Below, in pieces: positions 52,212-60,513 of a stretch of 64,000 bases of DNA; position 1 is the first letter of the stretch, and every line of letters starts with the position of its first letter. This stretch comes from Candidatus Gastranaerophilales bacterium (lineage in GTDB: Bacteria; Cyanobacteriota; Vampirovibrionia; Gastranaerophilales; Gastranaerophilaceae). The notes beneath the pieces are model-generated. The model ran no database searches. It had not been told where the DNA came from and saw only the letters and a list, made by a program, of their open reading frames with translations. The translations under genes and the position numbers were made by a program. Location: contig CAJULX010000003.1 in the NCBI GenBank assembly GCA_910587245.1, positions 1-64,000 on the forward strand, in the 5' to 3' direction.

Positions 52212-53842
52212 ATATAACAGGCATTTCAAAGTCTGACCTTAAATGGCAGATTGAACACAATCAGGATAAATGCACGCTTTGCGGTAAATGCGTTGCGGCA
52301 TGTACAATGGGCGCCATTAAAGCCGATGTTCAAAAAAGACGCAAAGTCACATCCTGCGGAGATTGCCCCACCCCTCAGGTAACTGAAACCGTTGTGCCCG
52401 TTATAAAACAGATTGTTACATCTTCTAAAAACTGCGTAGGATGTGAGCTTTGCGCAAAGGTTTGCCCTAATGAAGCAATAAAGCCTGTTTTAAATGAAAA
52501 AAACAGAGTAAACGTAAAATACAGAGCATTAAACGCCGAATCTCCAAAAAGAGGCGGCAGAACAAACCTTCATACGGAAGGCAGAACTCTTGATAAAATA
52601 AAAATCGGCAGAATTTCACAAATGACAGACCCTTCTTTAGATGCGCTCCGTCATACTTTTGAGCTTCTTGCACCTTTCGGCAGAGTGTTACCGCCCGAAA
52701 ATCTGCCATTCAGCGTGGATGAGAGCGGAAATTTGAAAATTGATAAAAAAATCCCTACCACCCGCTGGATTTATCCTATTATTATAGGTGATATGTCAAT
52801 AGGGGCGCTTTCTCCAAGGCTCTGGGAAGCAATCTGTATAGCGGTTGCTTATTTAAACGAGGTTCATAACCTGCCGATTCGTATGTGTACAGGGGAAGGC
52901 GGGGTTCCTGAAAAACTTTTAAAATCAAAATATTTAAAATATATGATTTTACAGATAGCTTCAGGGCATTTCGGGTGGAACAGGATTATAAACTCAATGC
53001 CTGAGATGGTTGAAGACCCTGCGGGAATTTTAATAAAAATAGGTCAGGGTGCAAAACCTGGTGACGGCGGGCTTTTACTTTCCAAAAAAGTTGAAAAGCA
53101 TATCCAGGAAATCAGAGGAGTTCCAAAATCCGATTTACTTTCTCCGCCAAACCATCAGGGGCTTTATTCAATTGAAGAATCCGTGCAAAAGATGTTTCTT
53201 TCAATGAACGCGGCATTTAAATTTAAAGTACCCGTTGCAATTAAGGTTGCGGCAAGTGTTACAAGCGTTTCCGTTTATAACAATCTGCTCCGTGACCCTT
53301 ATGATATTGTTGGCGGTTTCTTCTTAGACGGTATTGCAGGCGGTACGGGTGCGGCACACGAAACTTCGCTTGATCATACCGGACATCCGATTGTTTCCCG
53401 CCTTCGTGACTGCTATAATGCTGCGGTGCATCAGGGTAAACAGGGGCAAATTCCTCTATGGGCGGCTGGAGGCTTAGGCATGAGCGGAAACCTTGCGGCA
53501 GATGCGTTTAAGATGATATGCCTCGGGGCAAACGGCGTATTTACTGGGCGTTTAATGCTTCAAATTGCAGGATGTCTCGGCAATGACTGGGGCAAATGCA
53601 ACGCATGCAATACGGGCTTATGTCCTGCAGGGCTTACAACACAGCATCCTATATTAATGAAAAGGCTTGATATAGATAAAGTTGCACAGAATATTGTAAA
53701 TTATTTCCTTGCAACCCATACGGAACTCAAAAAATTAATGGCGCCAATCGGAAATTCCACATTACCTGTGGGCAGATCGGATGCTTTAATTACGGTTGAT
53801 AAAAATGTCGCCGAAAGACTTGGAATACAGCACGTTTGCTAA
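52199..53842 (+). CDS. Glutamate synthase FMN/3Fe-4S synthase subunit with N-terminal ferredoxin domain
   Basis: 547 aa. Two 4Fe-4S-type motifs open the protein: CTLCGKCVAAC and CVGCELCAKVCP. The synthase domain has the FMN-binding MSIGALSPRLWEA region, KIGQGAKPGDGG, FLDGIAGGTGAAHETSLDH and the 3Fe-4S ligand set CNACNTGLCPAGL. It reductively aminates 2-oxoglutarate with ammonia from the glutaminase subunit. It is the archaeal-type GltB2 arrangement. gltD-like fusion follows 18 nt downstream. Confidence 0.92.
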   Translation: METIDITGISKSDLKWQIEHNQDKCTLCGKCVAACTMGAIKADVQKRRKVTSCGDCPTPQVTETVVPVIKQIVTSSKNCVGCELCAKVCPNEAIKPVLNEKNRVNVKYRALNAESPKRGGRTNLHTEGRTLDKIKIGRISQMTDPSLDALRHTFELLAPFGRVLPPENLPFSVDESGNLKIDKKIPTTRWIYPIIIGDMSIGALSPRLWEAICIAVAYLNEVHNLPIRMCTGEGGVPEKLLKSKYLKYMILQIASGHFGWNRIINSMPEMVEDPAGILIKIGQGAKPGDGGLLLSKKVEKHIQEIRGVPKSDLLSPPNHQGLYSIEESVQKMFLSMNAAFKFKVPVAIKVAASVTSVSVYNNLLRDPYDIVGGFFLDGIAGGTGAAHETSLDHTGHPIVSRLRDCYNAAVHQGKQGQIPLWAAGGLGMSGNLAADAFKMICLGANGVFTGRLMLQIAGCLGNDWGKCNACNTGLCPAGLTTQHPILMKRLDIDKVAQNIVNYFLATHTELKKLMAPIGNSTLPVGRSDALITVDKNVAERLGIQHVC

Positions 53843-53860
53843 TTTAAAAGGTTTAAATTT

Positions 53861-56215
53861 ATGAATGTTACTATAATAGACAGTTTGCAAGACGGTAAAA
53901 GGCTCTCTACAAGGGAACTTTTAGATATCATATATGAAAAAATCAACCTCGGATTTAATGAATTTAAAATTCTGGCATCGGGTCAGCACGATATCGGCGG
54001 GCCTTTATGGGTAAAAAATTCAACAGGTGATAAAACCCCGCTTGTGTTCCACGTTACAAACCCAGGTCAAAGAGTAGGCTCTATGGGTATGAGCGGCACA
54101 AAAATCGTTGTGCACGGCTCTGCGCCTGCCGATGTGGGCTGGCTGAATTCGGGAGCCGAAATTGTTGTACTCGGGGATGGCGGAGATACAACGGCACATT
54201 GTTGTGCGGGCGGAAAAATATATGTAGGCGGCCGTGTGGGCACCCGCTCAGGTGCTTTAATGAAACATGACCCGAAATTTGAAGAACCTGAATTTTGGGT
54301 ATTAAAAAATACAGGCTCATTTTCTTTTGAATTTATGGGCGGCGGAAAAGCTGTTGTATGCGGATATGGCTGTGAAGATTTAAAATCCGTGCTCTCAAAC
54401 CGTTCCTGCTGCGGAATGGTGGGCGGAGTTGTGTATGTACGCGGAAATGTTGAGGGATTAACCGCAGATGTTGATATTTACCCGCTGAACGATGACGATA
54501 AAGACTTTTTAACCAAGGGTTTAAAGACATTTTTGCGTGAAATTGAAAAACCTGAAATCTATGATGAATTAACGGATTTCAACCAGTGGCGGAAAATTCT
54601 TGCAAAGCCTTACGATAAGAAAAAATTTGTACCCGAACTGTCAATAAGCGAATTCCGTAAGCAAAAATGGGTTAAAGGCGGGATATTCTCTGAATTTTTC
54701 GGCTCGGATAATGAAGTGATAGATTTAATTAATACGGGTAAAAACCGCTTAAGAATACCATCTTGGGATAATAACCTTAAAACACCGCCTTGTGAATTTG
54801 ACTGCCCTGTTTCAATTCCGACACAAAAAAGAATTGCACTTTTAAGAGACGGAAAAATTCAGGAGGCGCTAAACCTTATATATCAATATTCTCCGTTCCC
54901 CGGTTCTGTCTGCGGGCAGGTTTGTCCTAATCTTTGTATGCAGACCTGTTCAAGAAAGCCTGTAGATGAAGCTATTAAGGTGGCGGAGCTCGGGGTTAAA
55001 TCTTTTGAAAATATTGATCTGGGCGAATTTAAACCCGCCAAAAATAAAACCGTTGCAATAATAGGCGCCGGGGTTTCGGGGCTTTCTGCGGCGTGGAATT
55101 TAATGCGCCTCGGGTATAATGTTGAAATTTTTGAAAGAGATATAGAAATCGGCGGAAAATTAAGACAGGTAATTCCCGCAGAAAGGCTTAATCAGGATAT
55201 TTTAAATATTGAACTTGAAATTTTAAAAAGCTCAATTTTAACTGCCGGCGGAAAAATTAATACATCTTATAATGTTGATAAAGAAGAGTTTGAACGTATT
55301 CAGGATGATTATGATGCGGTTGTTGTAGCTGTTGGGGCGCAAAATCCTTTTGTACTGCCTGTTGAAGGCAAAGAAAGAATCATAAAAGGACTTGATTTCC
55401 TTAAAGAAATTAACAAAGGGAATAAATTTGGCGTGGGCAATAATGTTGTTGTAATAGGAGCCGGAAATGCCGCAATGGATGTGGTTTTAGGGGCATACAA
55501 GGTTGGTGCTAAAAATGTTACGGCTATTGATATTCAAAAACCTGCCGCATTTGAAAAAGAAATTGAAGCCGCAAAAGCCCTCGGGGCAAAGATTATGTAC
55601 CCGTGTTTTACCGAGCGCGTTACGCCTGAAGGGGTTTATCTCAATAACGGTACACTTTTGAAGGCAGACAGTGTTATTATTGCAATCGGCGACAGAGCAG
55701 ATTTGAGCTTTGCGGGCGAAGAATTTTTAAATGAAAGAAAACAGCCGCTTTTAAATCAATTTAATCAAAGTTTAAAGGCAGACAATGTTTTCTTTGCGGG
55801 AGATTCAATCAGGCAGGGGCTTTTCTGCGACGGTATCGGGCAGGGCAGAGGCATTGCTTTAAATATCGACAGATTTTTAGAAGGAAAACCGCTCCAGCCT
55901 TATAAAAACGGTAAAAAAATTAAGCCTGATGAAGTAAAAGACGCTTATTACAGAACCATGAAAAAAAGCGAAATCTGCGCGCTTGATACGCTTGATGAAA
56001 CACAAAGGTGCTTAAGCTGTGCAGGATGCAGAGATTGCAAAATGTGTCTTACAAGCTGCCCGAGGGGCGCAATTGAGCGCGTGGAATTTAAAAACGCAGA
56101 CGGCACAACCGCTTTTGCCTATATTTCTGATGAGAAAAAATGTATAGGCTGCGGAATATGTTCAGGCGTGTGTCCTTGCGGTATATGGACTATGAAAAGC
56201 CAGCTTGAAGGGTAG
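53861..56215 (+). CDS. gltD: GXGXG domain - GltD - ferredoxin fusion subunit of glutamate synthase
   Basis: 784 aa. Residues of about 50-250 are the GXGXG beta-helix normally at the C-terminus of GltB (VGSMGMSGTKIVVHG, GGRVGTRSGALMKHDP, YGCEDLKSVLSNRS). The GltD part follows: CPVSIPTQKRIALLRDG, cluster cysteines CGQVCPNLCMQTC, FAD motif IIGAGVSGLSAAWN and NADPH-binding VVIGAGNAAMDV. The end carries two 4Fe-4S motifs, CSCAGCRDCKMC-like and CIGCGICSGVCP. It transfers electrons from NAD(P)H to the synthase subunit. The three-domain fusion is unusual. Confidence 0.92.
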   Translation: MNVTIIDSLQDGKRLSTRELLDIIYEKINLGFNEFKILASGQHDIGGPLWVKNSTGDKTPLVFHVTNPGQRVGSMGMSGTKIVVHGSAPADVGWLNSGAEIVVLGDGGDTTAHCCAGGKIYVGGRVGTRSGALMKHDPKFEEPEFWVLKNTGSFSFEFMGGGKAVVCGYGCEDLKSVLSNRSCCGMVGGVVYVRGNVEGLTADVDIYPLNDDDKDFLTKGLKTFLREIEKPEIYDELTDFNQWRKILAKPYDKKKFVPELSISEFRKQKWVKGGIFSEFFGSDNEVIDLINTGKNRLRIPSWDNNLKTPPCEFDCPVSIPTQKRIALLRDGKIQEALNLIYQYSPFPGSVCGQVCPNLCMQTCSRKPVDEAIKVAELGVKSFENIDLGEFKPAKNKTVAIIGAGVSGLSAAWNLMRLGYNVEIFERDIEIGGKLRQVIPAERLNQDILNIELEILKSSILTAGGKINTSYNVDKEEFERIQDDYDAVVVAVGAQNPFVLPVEGKERIIKGLDFLKEINKGNKFGVGNNVVVIGAGNAAMDVVLGAYKVGAKNVTAIDIQKPAAFEKEIEAAKALGAKIMYPCFTERVTPEGVYLNNGTLLKADSVIIAIGDRADLSFAGEEFLNERKQPLLNQFNQSLKADNVFFAGDSIRQGLFCDGIGQGRGIALNIDRFLEGKPLQPYKNGKKIKPDEVKDAYYRTMKKSEICALDTLDETQRCLSCAGCRDCKMCLTSCPRGAIERVEFKNADGTTAFAYISDEKKCIGCGICSGVCPCGIWTMKSQLEG

Positions 56216-56297
56216 TTATTGTACTATGGCAAAATAAATGCCTGCTTCATAAAAAACAGCAGGAATATTGTGTCAGTAAAATTTTTCAAATAAAAAA

Positions 56298-56383
56298 GTG
56301 AGCCCTCAAAATCTTTTTATCCCGCCCTAAATTTTTTATATCGCAACCCCGAATAAAGATGGCAGGTGGTTTTGCTGACTCAC
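56298..56383. ncRNA. Rod-like 86-nt structured intergenic element
   Basis: The 261-nt gap after gltD has no ORF. It holds nested pairing that gives an almost continuous rod: GTGAG/CTCAC (56298, 56379), CAAAATC/GGTTTTG, CCCGCC/GGCAGG with one mismatch, and an A/T-rich inner helix around ATATCGCAACCCCGA. On the minus strand the closing stem is followed by TTTTTT like a terminator, so the RNA may be minus-strand; on the plus strand TTGTGT-17-TAAAAA lies just upstream. I do not recognise a family. Confidence 0.45.
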
Positions 56384-56451
56384 ATTATTATCTTAAACTA
56401 TATTCCACATGCTTTTATCGCCCGTAAGAATTAGCCTGAAAGTATTATTTT

Positions 56452-56490
56452 TTAAAACCCCCTGTTTATAAGGGTTTTAAGGTTTTTTAT
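56452..56490 (+). terminator. Terminator at the 3' end of the gltD/tcdA gap
   Basis: TTAAAACCC (56452-56460) pairs with GGGTTTTAA (56472-56480), followed on the plus strand by GGTTTTTTAT. It overlaps the tcdA stop codon (56477-56479). The T-run is on the plus side, so it would end a gltD read-through transcript. Confidence 0.6.
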
Positions 56491-57271
56491 TAAAAAACCG
56501 ATTGTAACAAGTTTTTAATATATAATCCGCCATAAGGTATCCCGCAACCGCAGGAACGACAGGGGTTGACGCCGGGGTATATTTTGTAAATTCTACACTT
56601 GTTCCATCATCACCCGTTATATATTCAATTGTCTTAATTTTGCGCTCCGAATGCGCCTTTTCAGTGCTTGATACAACGGTTAAGCCGCTTTCAATATCCG
56701 CGTATTTTTTTAATTTATGTAGTACATTTTTTACAAAAGCATCCTTGCCGCCGCCCATAGCCTTAATTTCAGAAATATCGGATACAAAAAGTTTTGAAGC
56801 ATCCATTCTGTTGCCCGCGCCGAATGATGACACCATTTGAATACCGTTATTTCGGGCAAATTTTATAAGTTCAATTTTTGATTTTACGGTATCAATAGCA
56901 TCAACTATGAAATCAACACCCGCAGAAATTGAAAAATCACCCGAAAATACCTGCGCTGAAACATTTTCAGAATAAAATCCGTTGTATATTTGCACTTGAA
57001 TTGAAGGATTAATATCCAAAAGCCTTTCTTTGAAAGCTTCCGTTTTTTTGCGCCCAGCGGTGGAATTCAGCGCGATAAGCTGGCGGTTTATGTTTGAAAT
57101 ACTTACGGTATCAAAATCCACAATCAGAAAATGCCCGATACCCGCTCTTGCTAAAGCTTCAAGCGCAAACCCGCCGACGCCTCCAAGCCCGAACACTGCA
57201 ATTTTAAGGCTTTTCAAGTATTCTTGAAACTCTTTGCCCCAATACAATTCATTTCTTGAAAAAATATCCAT
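56477..57271 (-). CDS. tcdA: tRNA threonylcarbamoyladenosine dehydratase (ThiF-family, TcdA)
   Basis: 264 aa. Rossmann/adenylation motif GLGGVGGFALEALARAGIGH, DFDTVSISNINRQL and the DAIDTVKSK aspartate; SSFGAGNRMDASKL and STPVVPAVAGYLMADYIL are TcdA-specific. It adenylates and cyclises t6A37 in tRNA to ct6A. tsaC, which feeds the same modification, is elsewhere in this window. The last gene of the permease strand, 6 nt upstream of the MalG-like stop. Confidence 0.9.
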   Translation of the reverse strand: MDIFSRNELYWGKEFQEYLKSLKIAVFGLGGVGGFALEALARAGIGHFLIVDFDTVSISNINRQLIALNSTAGRKKTEAFKERLLDINPSIQVQIYNGFYSENVSAQVFSGDFSISAGVDFIVDAIDTVKSKIELIKFARNNGIQMVSSFGAGNRMDASKLFVSDISEIKAMGGGKDAFVKNVLHKLKKYADIESGLTVVSSTEKAHSERKIKTIEYITGDDGTSVEFTKYTPASTPVVPAVAGYLMADYILKTCYNRFFNKKP

Positions 57272-57277
57272 AGAGCC

Positions 57278-58117
57278 CTACCCCTTCACGGCGCCTTCGG
57301 TGGAGCCTTGAATGAAGTATTTTTGAAGGACAAGGAAAAATATTACAATCGGTACAATTGAAACCATTGAGCCTGCCGCTATAAGCCTGTAGTTTGCACT
57401 GAATGCGCCTTGAAGGTCATTTATACCGACAGGAAGGGTATAAAGGGCATCTTTTGTTAAAATAATACTCGGCCATAAAAATTCGCCCCAGCTTCCAATG
57501 AATGTAAATATTGCTAAAACCGCCAAAGATGGCTTTATCAAAGGCAAGAGCACCTTAAAGAATATTTGAATTGAATTGCACCCGTCAATTACCGCTGATT
57601 CTTCAAGTTCTTTAGGAATTGCCAAAAATGCCTGTCTTAATAAGAAAATACCGAATGCATTGACCGCAAAAGGCAAAATCAAGCCTAAGTACCCGTTGAA
57701 ATTGCTGTAAGAATCCGTGAGGTTTAATTTTAGCGTAATAATATAGATGGGTAGCATTATTGCCTGAAAAGGCACCATTATGGTGGCTAAAATTCCAAAA
57801 AATACAAAGTTTTTGCCGCCGAAATTCATTCTTGCAAGAGGATAAGCCGCAAGAGCCGAAAAAATAAGGTTTAAAATTACGGTAAAAAACGCCACAATAA
57901 AACTATTCAGGGCATATCCCACAATGGGTACAAGAACCAGAACCAGCCTGAAATTTTCAAATGTAAAATCTTCGGGGATAAATACGGGAGGATAAGCGAA
58001 GATATTTTCGCCGGCGCCTTTAAGGGCGGTAGATGTAAGCCACAAAAAAGGAAGCAGGCACAAAATACAAACCGTAATTAAAATTATATGAATTAAAAAT
58101 CCTTTAATATGCTTCAT
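57278..58117 (-). CDS. Carbohydrate ABC transporter permease (MalG/UgpE type)
   Basis: 279 aa with six membrane segments. The EAA loop reads ELEESAVIDGCNSIQIFFKVLLPLIKP (E-A-A-x-x-D-G), the contact for the ATPase. TFIGSWGEFLWPSIIL is a typical MalG end. It pairs with the MalF-like gene 5 nt upstream. No substrate-binding protein or ATPase is encoded in the window on this strand after it. Confidence 0.92.
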   Translation of the reverse strand: MKHIKGFLIHIILITVCILCLLPFLWLTSTALKGAGENIFAYPPVFIPEDFTFENFRLVLVLVPIVGYALNSFIVAFFTVILNLIFSALAAYPLARMNFGGKNFVFFGILATIMVPFQAIMLPIYIITLKLNLTDSYSNFNGYLGLILPFAVNAFGIFLLRQAFLAIPKELEESAVIDGCNSIQIFFKVLLPLIKPSLAVLAIFTFIGSWGEFLWPSIILTKDALYTLPVGINDLQGAFSANYRLIAAGSMVSIVPIVIFFLVLQKYFIQGSTEGAVKG

Positions 58118-58122
58118 AATTT

Positions 58123-58992
58123 TTAAAGCCCGTATTTTTTCCTTTCAAAACATAAAATATTTATAATTGAAAATATCATTACAATAATCAATAATACGAC
58201 GCAGGCAGCCGAAGCTAACCCTATATCAAGGTTTTCAAACGCTCTTTCATAAATATAATAAACGATTGTTTTGGTTGAATCTAAAGGGCCGCCTTTTGTC
58301 ATAACGTATATTTCAACAAAAACCTTTAATGCCGAAATGGCACTTATTGTGGATACAAGCGCAATTGTAGGCATTAAATGCGGAATTGTCACCGTCATAT
58401 GCTTTTGAAATTCATTAGCCCCGTCAATTTCGGCCGCCTCATAGAGTTCTTTCGGAACACTCATTAAGGATGCAAGGTATATCATCATATAATAGCCTAT
58501 ACCTTTAAAAACGGTAACAAGCGCAACTGATATCATTGCAGCCCTCGGGCTTGAAAGCCAGCTTACCGCAGGGAGATTTAAAATTTCCATAAAATAATTT
58601 AAAAGCCCGTTTGGTGCATAAAGCCATTTAAAAGCAATAGCCACAACAACAATTGATACTACGACGGGAAGATAAATAATAAGTTTATACAGGGTTTTTC
58701 CTCTTATTTTCTGATTTATTAAAATGGCTAAAAATAAAGGAAAAACAACAAGAAACGGGGTTGTTAAAATTAGAAAATAAAATGTATTAATTAAAGATTT
58801 TATAAAAACGGGGGAATGATATAAAGTTTTATAATTTTCTAAAGTACCGAAAACAGGCGTGTATATATCGTTTGAATAATCCTGAAAACTATAAATTATT
58901 GTTTGAAAAAACGGAATAAAGAAAAATACCGCAAGCAGTATTATTGCAGGAAGCAAAAATAAATAAGGCGTTATTTTCCTATAGGTTTGCAT
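58123..58992 (-). CDS. Carbohydrate ABC transporter permease (MalF/UgpA type)
   Basis: 289 aa with six membrane segments. EAA loop VPKELYEAAEIDGANEFQKHMTVTIPHLMP; FVEIYVMTKGGPLDSTKTIVYYIYERAFENLDIGLAS is the family C-terminal signature. It would import a sugar or polyol, but the specificity is set by a binding protein not in the window. TATTAT (58999-59004) ends 6 nt before the ATG, without a Shine-Dalgarno. Confidence 0.92.
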   Translation of the reverse strand: MQTYRKITPYLFLLPAIILLAVFFFIPFFQTIIYSFQDYSNDIYTPVFGTLENYKTLYHSPVFIKSLINTFYFLILTTPFLVVFPLFLAILINQKIRGKTLYKLIIYLPVVVSIVVVAIAFKWLYAPNGLLNYFMEILNLPAVSWLSSPRAAMISVALVTVFKGIGYYMMIYLASLMSVPKELYEAAEIDGANEFQKHMTVTIPHLMPTIALVSTISAISALKVFVEIYVMTKGGPLDSTKTIVYYIYERAFENLDIGLASAACVVLLIIVMIFSIINILCFERKKYGL

Positions 58993-59174
58993 ATTTTAAT
59001 AATAATTCAATCTTAACAAAAATTAAACACCTGATGCGGCGTTTTCAACCGTATGGGCGGTTTTTAAAACAAAATATTTAAATATTTTTAAAATAGTGGT
59101 ATAATTTAAGTTGTTGTTAGCAAAAAAAATCTATTTCGTGTTTTGTAATAATGTGTATGTGAAGGGAAATATTT

Positions 59175-59396
59175 ATGATTGAGCCTATTTCTTGTAATTG
59201 CGGCAATAAGCATAAGCTGAATTTCACAGGGCAGGAGAATAATAACTTTAAAGGGATAACATCATCTCTGCCTGAAAATGCCGTAAGTTTAAGCACAAGA
59301 GAAGCCTATAATCAGGCTGTTTCAAGCGTTGATAAAACCCAGAAAGAATTTATAGCACCTCAGGGTGTCGGCGAGAATCTTAATATTAAAGGATAA
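59175..59396 (+). CDS. 73-aa F-x-G-class small protein
   Basis: Begins MIEPISCNCGN; NFTG and NFKG occur at about residues 15 and 24. No signal peptide, no membrane segment and no known family. GAAGGGAA lies before the ATG and TATAAT-like sequence (GGTATAATTT, about 59098-59104) upstream, so it looks like a real expressed gene. It ends 1 nt before the convergent GT2 gene. Function unknown. Confidence 0.6.
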   Translation: MIEPISCNCGNKHKLNFTGQENNNFKGITSSLPENAVSLSTREAYNQAVSSVDKTQKEFIAPQGVGENLNIKG

Positions 59397-59397
59397 T

Positions 59398-60447
59398 TTA
59401 CCTTACAAAAAGGGATTTAAAGGCTCTTTTTAAAGTATAAAAATCAACGGAAAAGATGATAGAAAATATCATCTTTTTCACATTTAAAGGGTTAAACCTT
59501 GAAACAAAATAATCGTAGTTTTTAAATATAAATTTTAATACATCAAAGCGTATTCTTTTATTGTAGCCGACATACAACTTAACACAATCGGGCTTTAGAT
59601 ATCTGAAATTGCCGATAACGGGGTTTGCGCTTGAAAGATTTGTTTTATGGCGTCTGTATGCAAACAAAGGTGCTGAAATTAAAGCGGAGCCCCCTATAAG
59701 GTGCAAAAATGTAAAAGCTATTTTATCGGCGCCTTTTACCCAGTCTTTAGGAGAGGGATATTTTAATAAAAATTCAGCTGCCGATTTTCTCATCATGGCG
59801 GATGATGTCGGACCCCAAGCCCAACTTCCGAATTTGCAGTTTTTATTATCAAGGATTTTAACTTCAAAATTTTCAATTTCTTCTTTTAGAGAAAAAATCT
59901 CATCTTCCGATTTTAAAGAAGCGGAAAAATCTTTATTTTTATATCCGCTTGATGCGAGCGATACAAGCGAATGCAGGGTTGAATTTTCATCAATTTCAAA
60001 CTGGGCGGCGCTTGTAAATGCAACGGATGTTTTCATATGCACCGTTAAATGGCACATTAAATATTCAGGAACAAGAACATCATCCGCATCAATCAAGCAG
60101 ACAAATTCACCATCCGCAATTTTTAACCCCTCAAGAAATGAGCCGAACTGACCCAAATTTTCAGGATTGTGAATTATTTTATACTTTTCTTTAGAAATCT
60201 TAACAGGGTTAAAAAACTTTTCTATAAAATTTTCATTTGAAAGGTTATCCAGAAATTCTTTTGTATTATCCGTGGAACAATCATTTACTATAATCACTTC
60301 AAAATTTTTATACGTTTGATTTTCAATGGATTGAATCAAATCAGGCAGATATTTTGCAAGGTTAAAGCAGGTAATAATAATACTTACCTTCGGTTTTTTA
60401 AAAAGTTTCAAGGCATTTTTTTTGTTTTCAAAAGAAAATTTTTGCAT
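59398..60447 (-). CDS. Family 2 glycosyltransferase
   Basis: 349 aa. GT-A fold: VSIIITCFNLAKYLPDLIQSI, NDCSTDNT and LIDADDVLVPEYL (D-x-D). WAWGPTSSAMMRKSA lies in the acceptor region and RRHKTNLS at the end of the domain. It transfers a sugar from a nucleotide sugar, likely to a surface polysaccharide. TAAAAT (60454-60459) ends 6 nt before the ATG and there is no Shine-Dalgarno. Confidence 0.9.
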   Translation of the reverse strand: MQKFSFENKKNALKLFKKPKVSIIITCFNLAKYLPDLIQSIENQTYKNFEVIIVNDCSTDNTKEFLDNLSNENFIEKFFNPVKISKEKYKIIHNPENLGQFGSFLEGLKIADGEFVCLIDADDVLVPEYLMCHLTVHMKTSVAFTSAAQFEIDENSTLHSLVSLASSGYKNKDFSASLKSEDEIFSLKEEIENFEVKILDNKNCKFGSWAWGPTSSAMMRKSAAEFLLKYPSPKDWVKGADKIAFTFLHLIGGSALISAPLFAYRRHKTNLSSANPVIGNFRYLKPDCVKLYVGYNKRIRFDVLKFIFKNYDYFVSRFNPLNVKKMIFSIIFSVDFYTLKRAFKSLFVR

Positions 60448-60513
60448 AAATAAATTTTAGCATATTTTAAGATATTTTAGGCAATTTTTTTAATGTTTTA
60501 GTTTAATAGGTTT

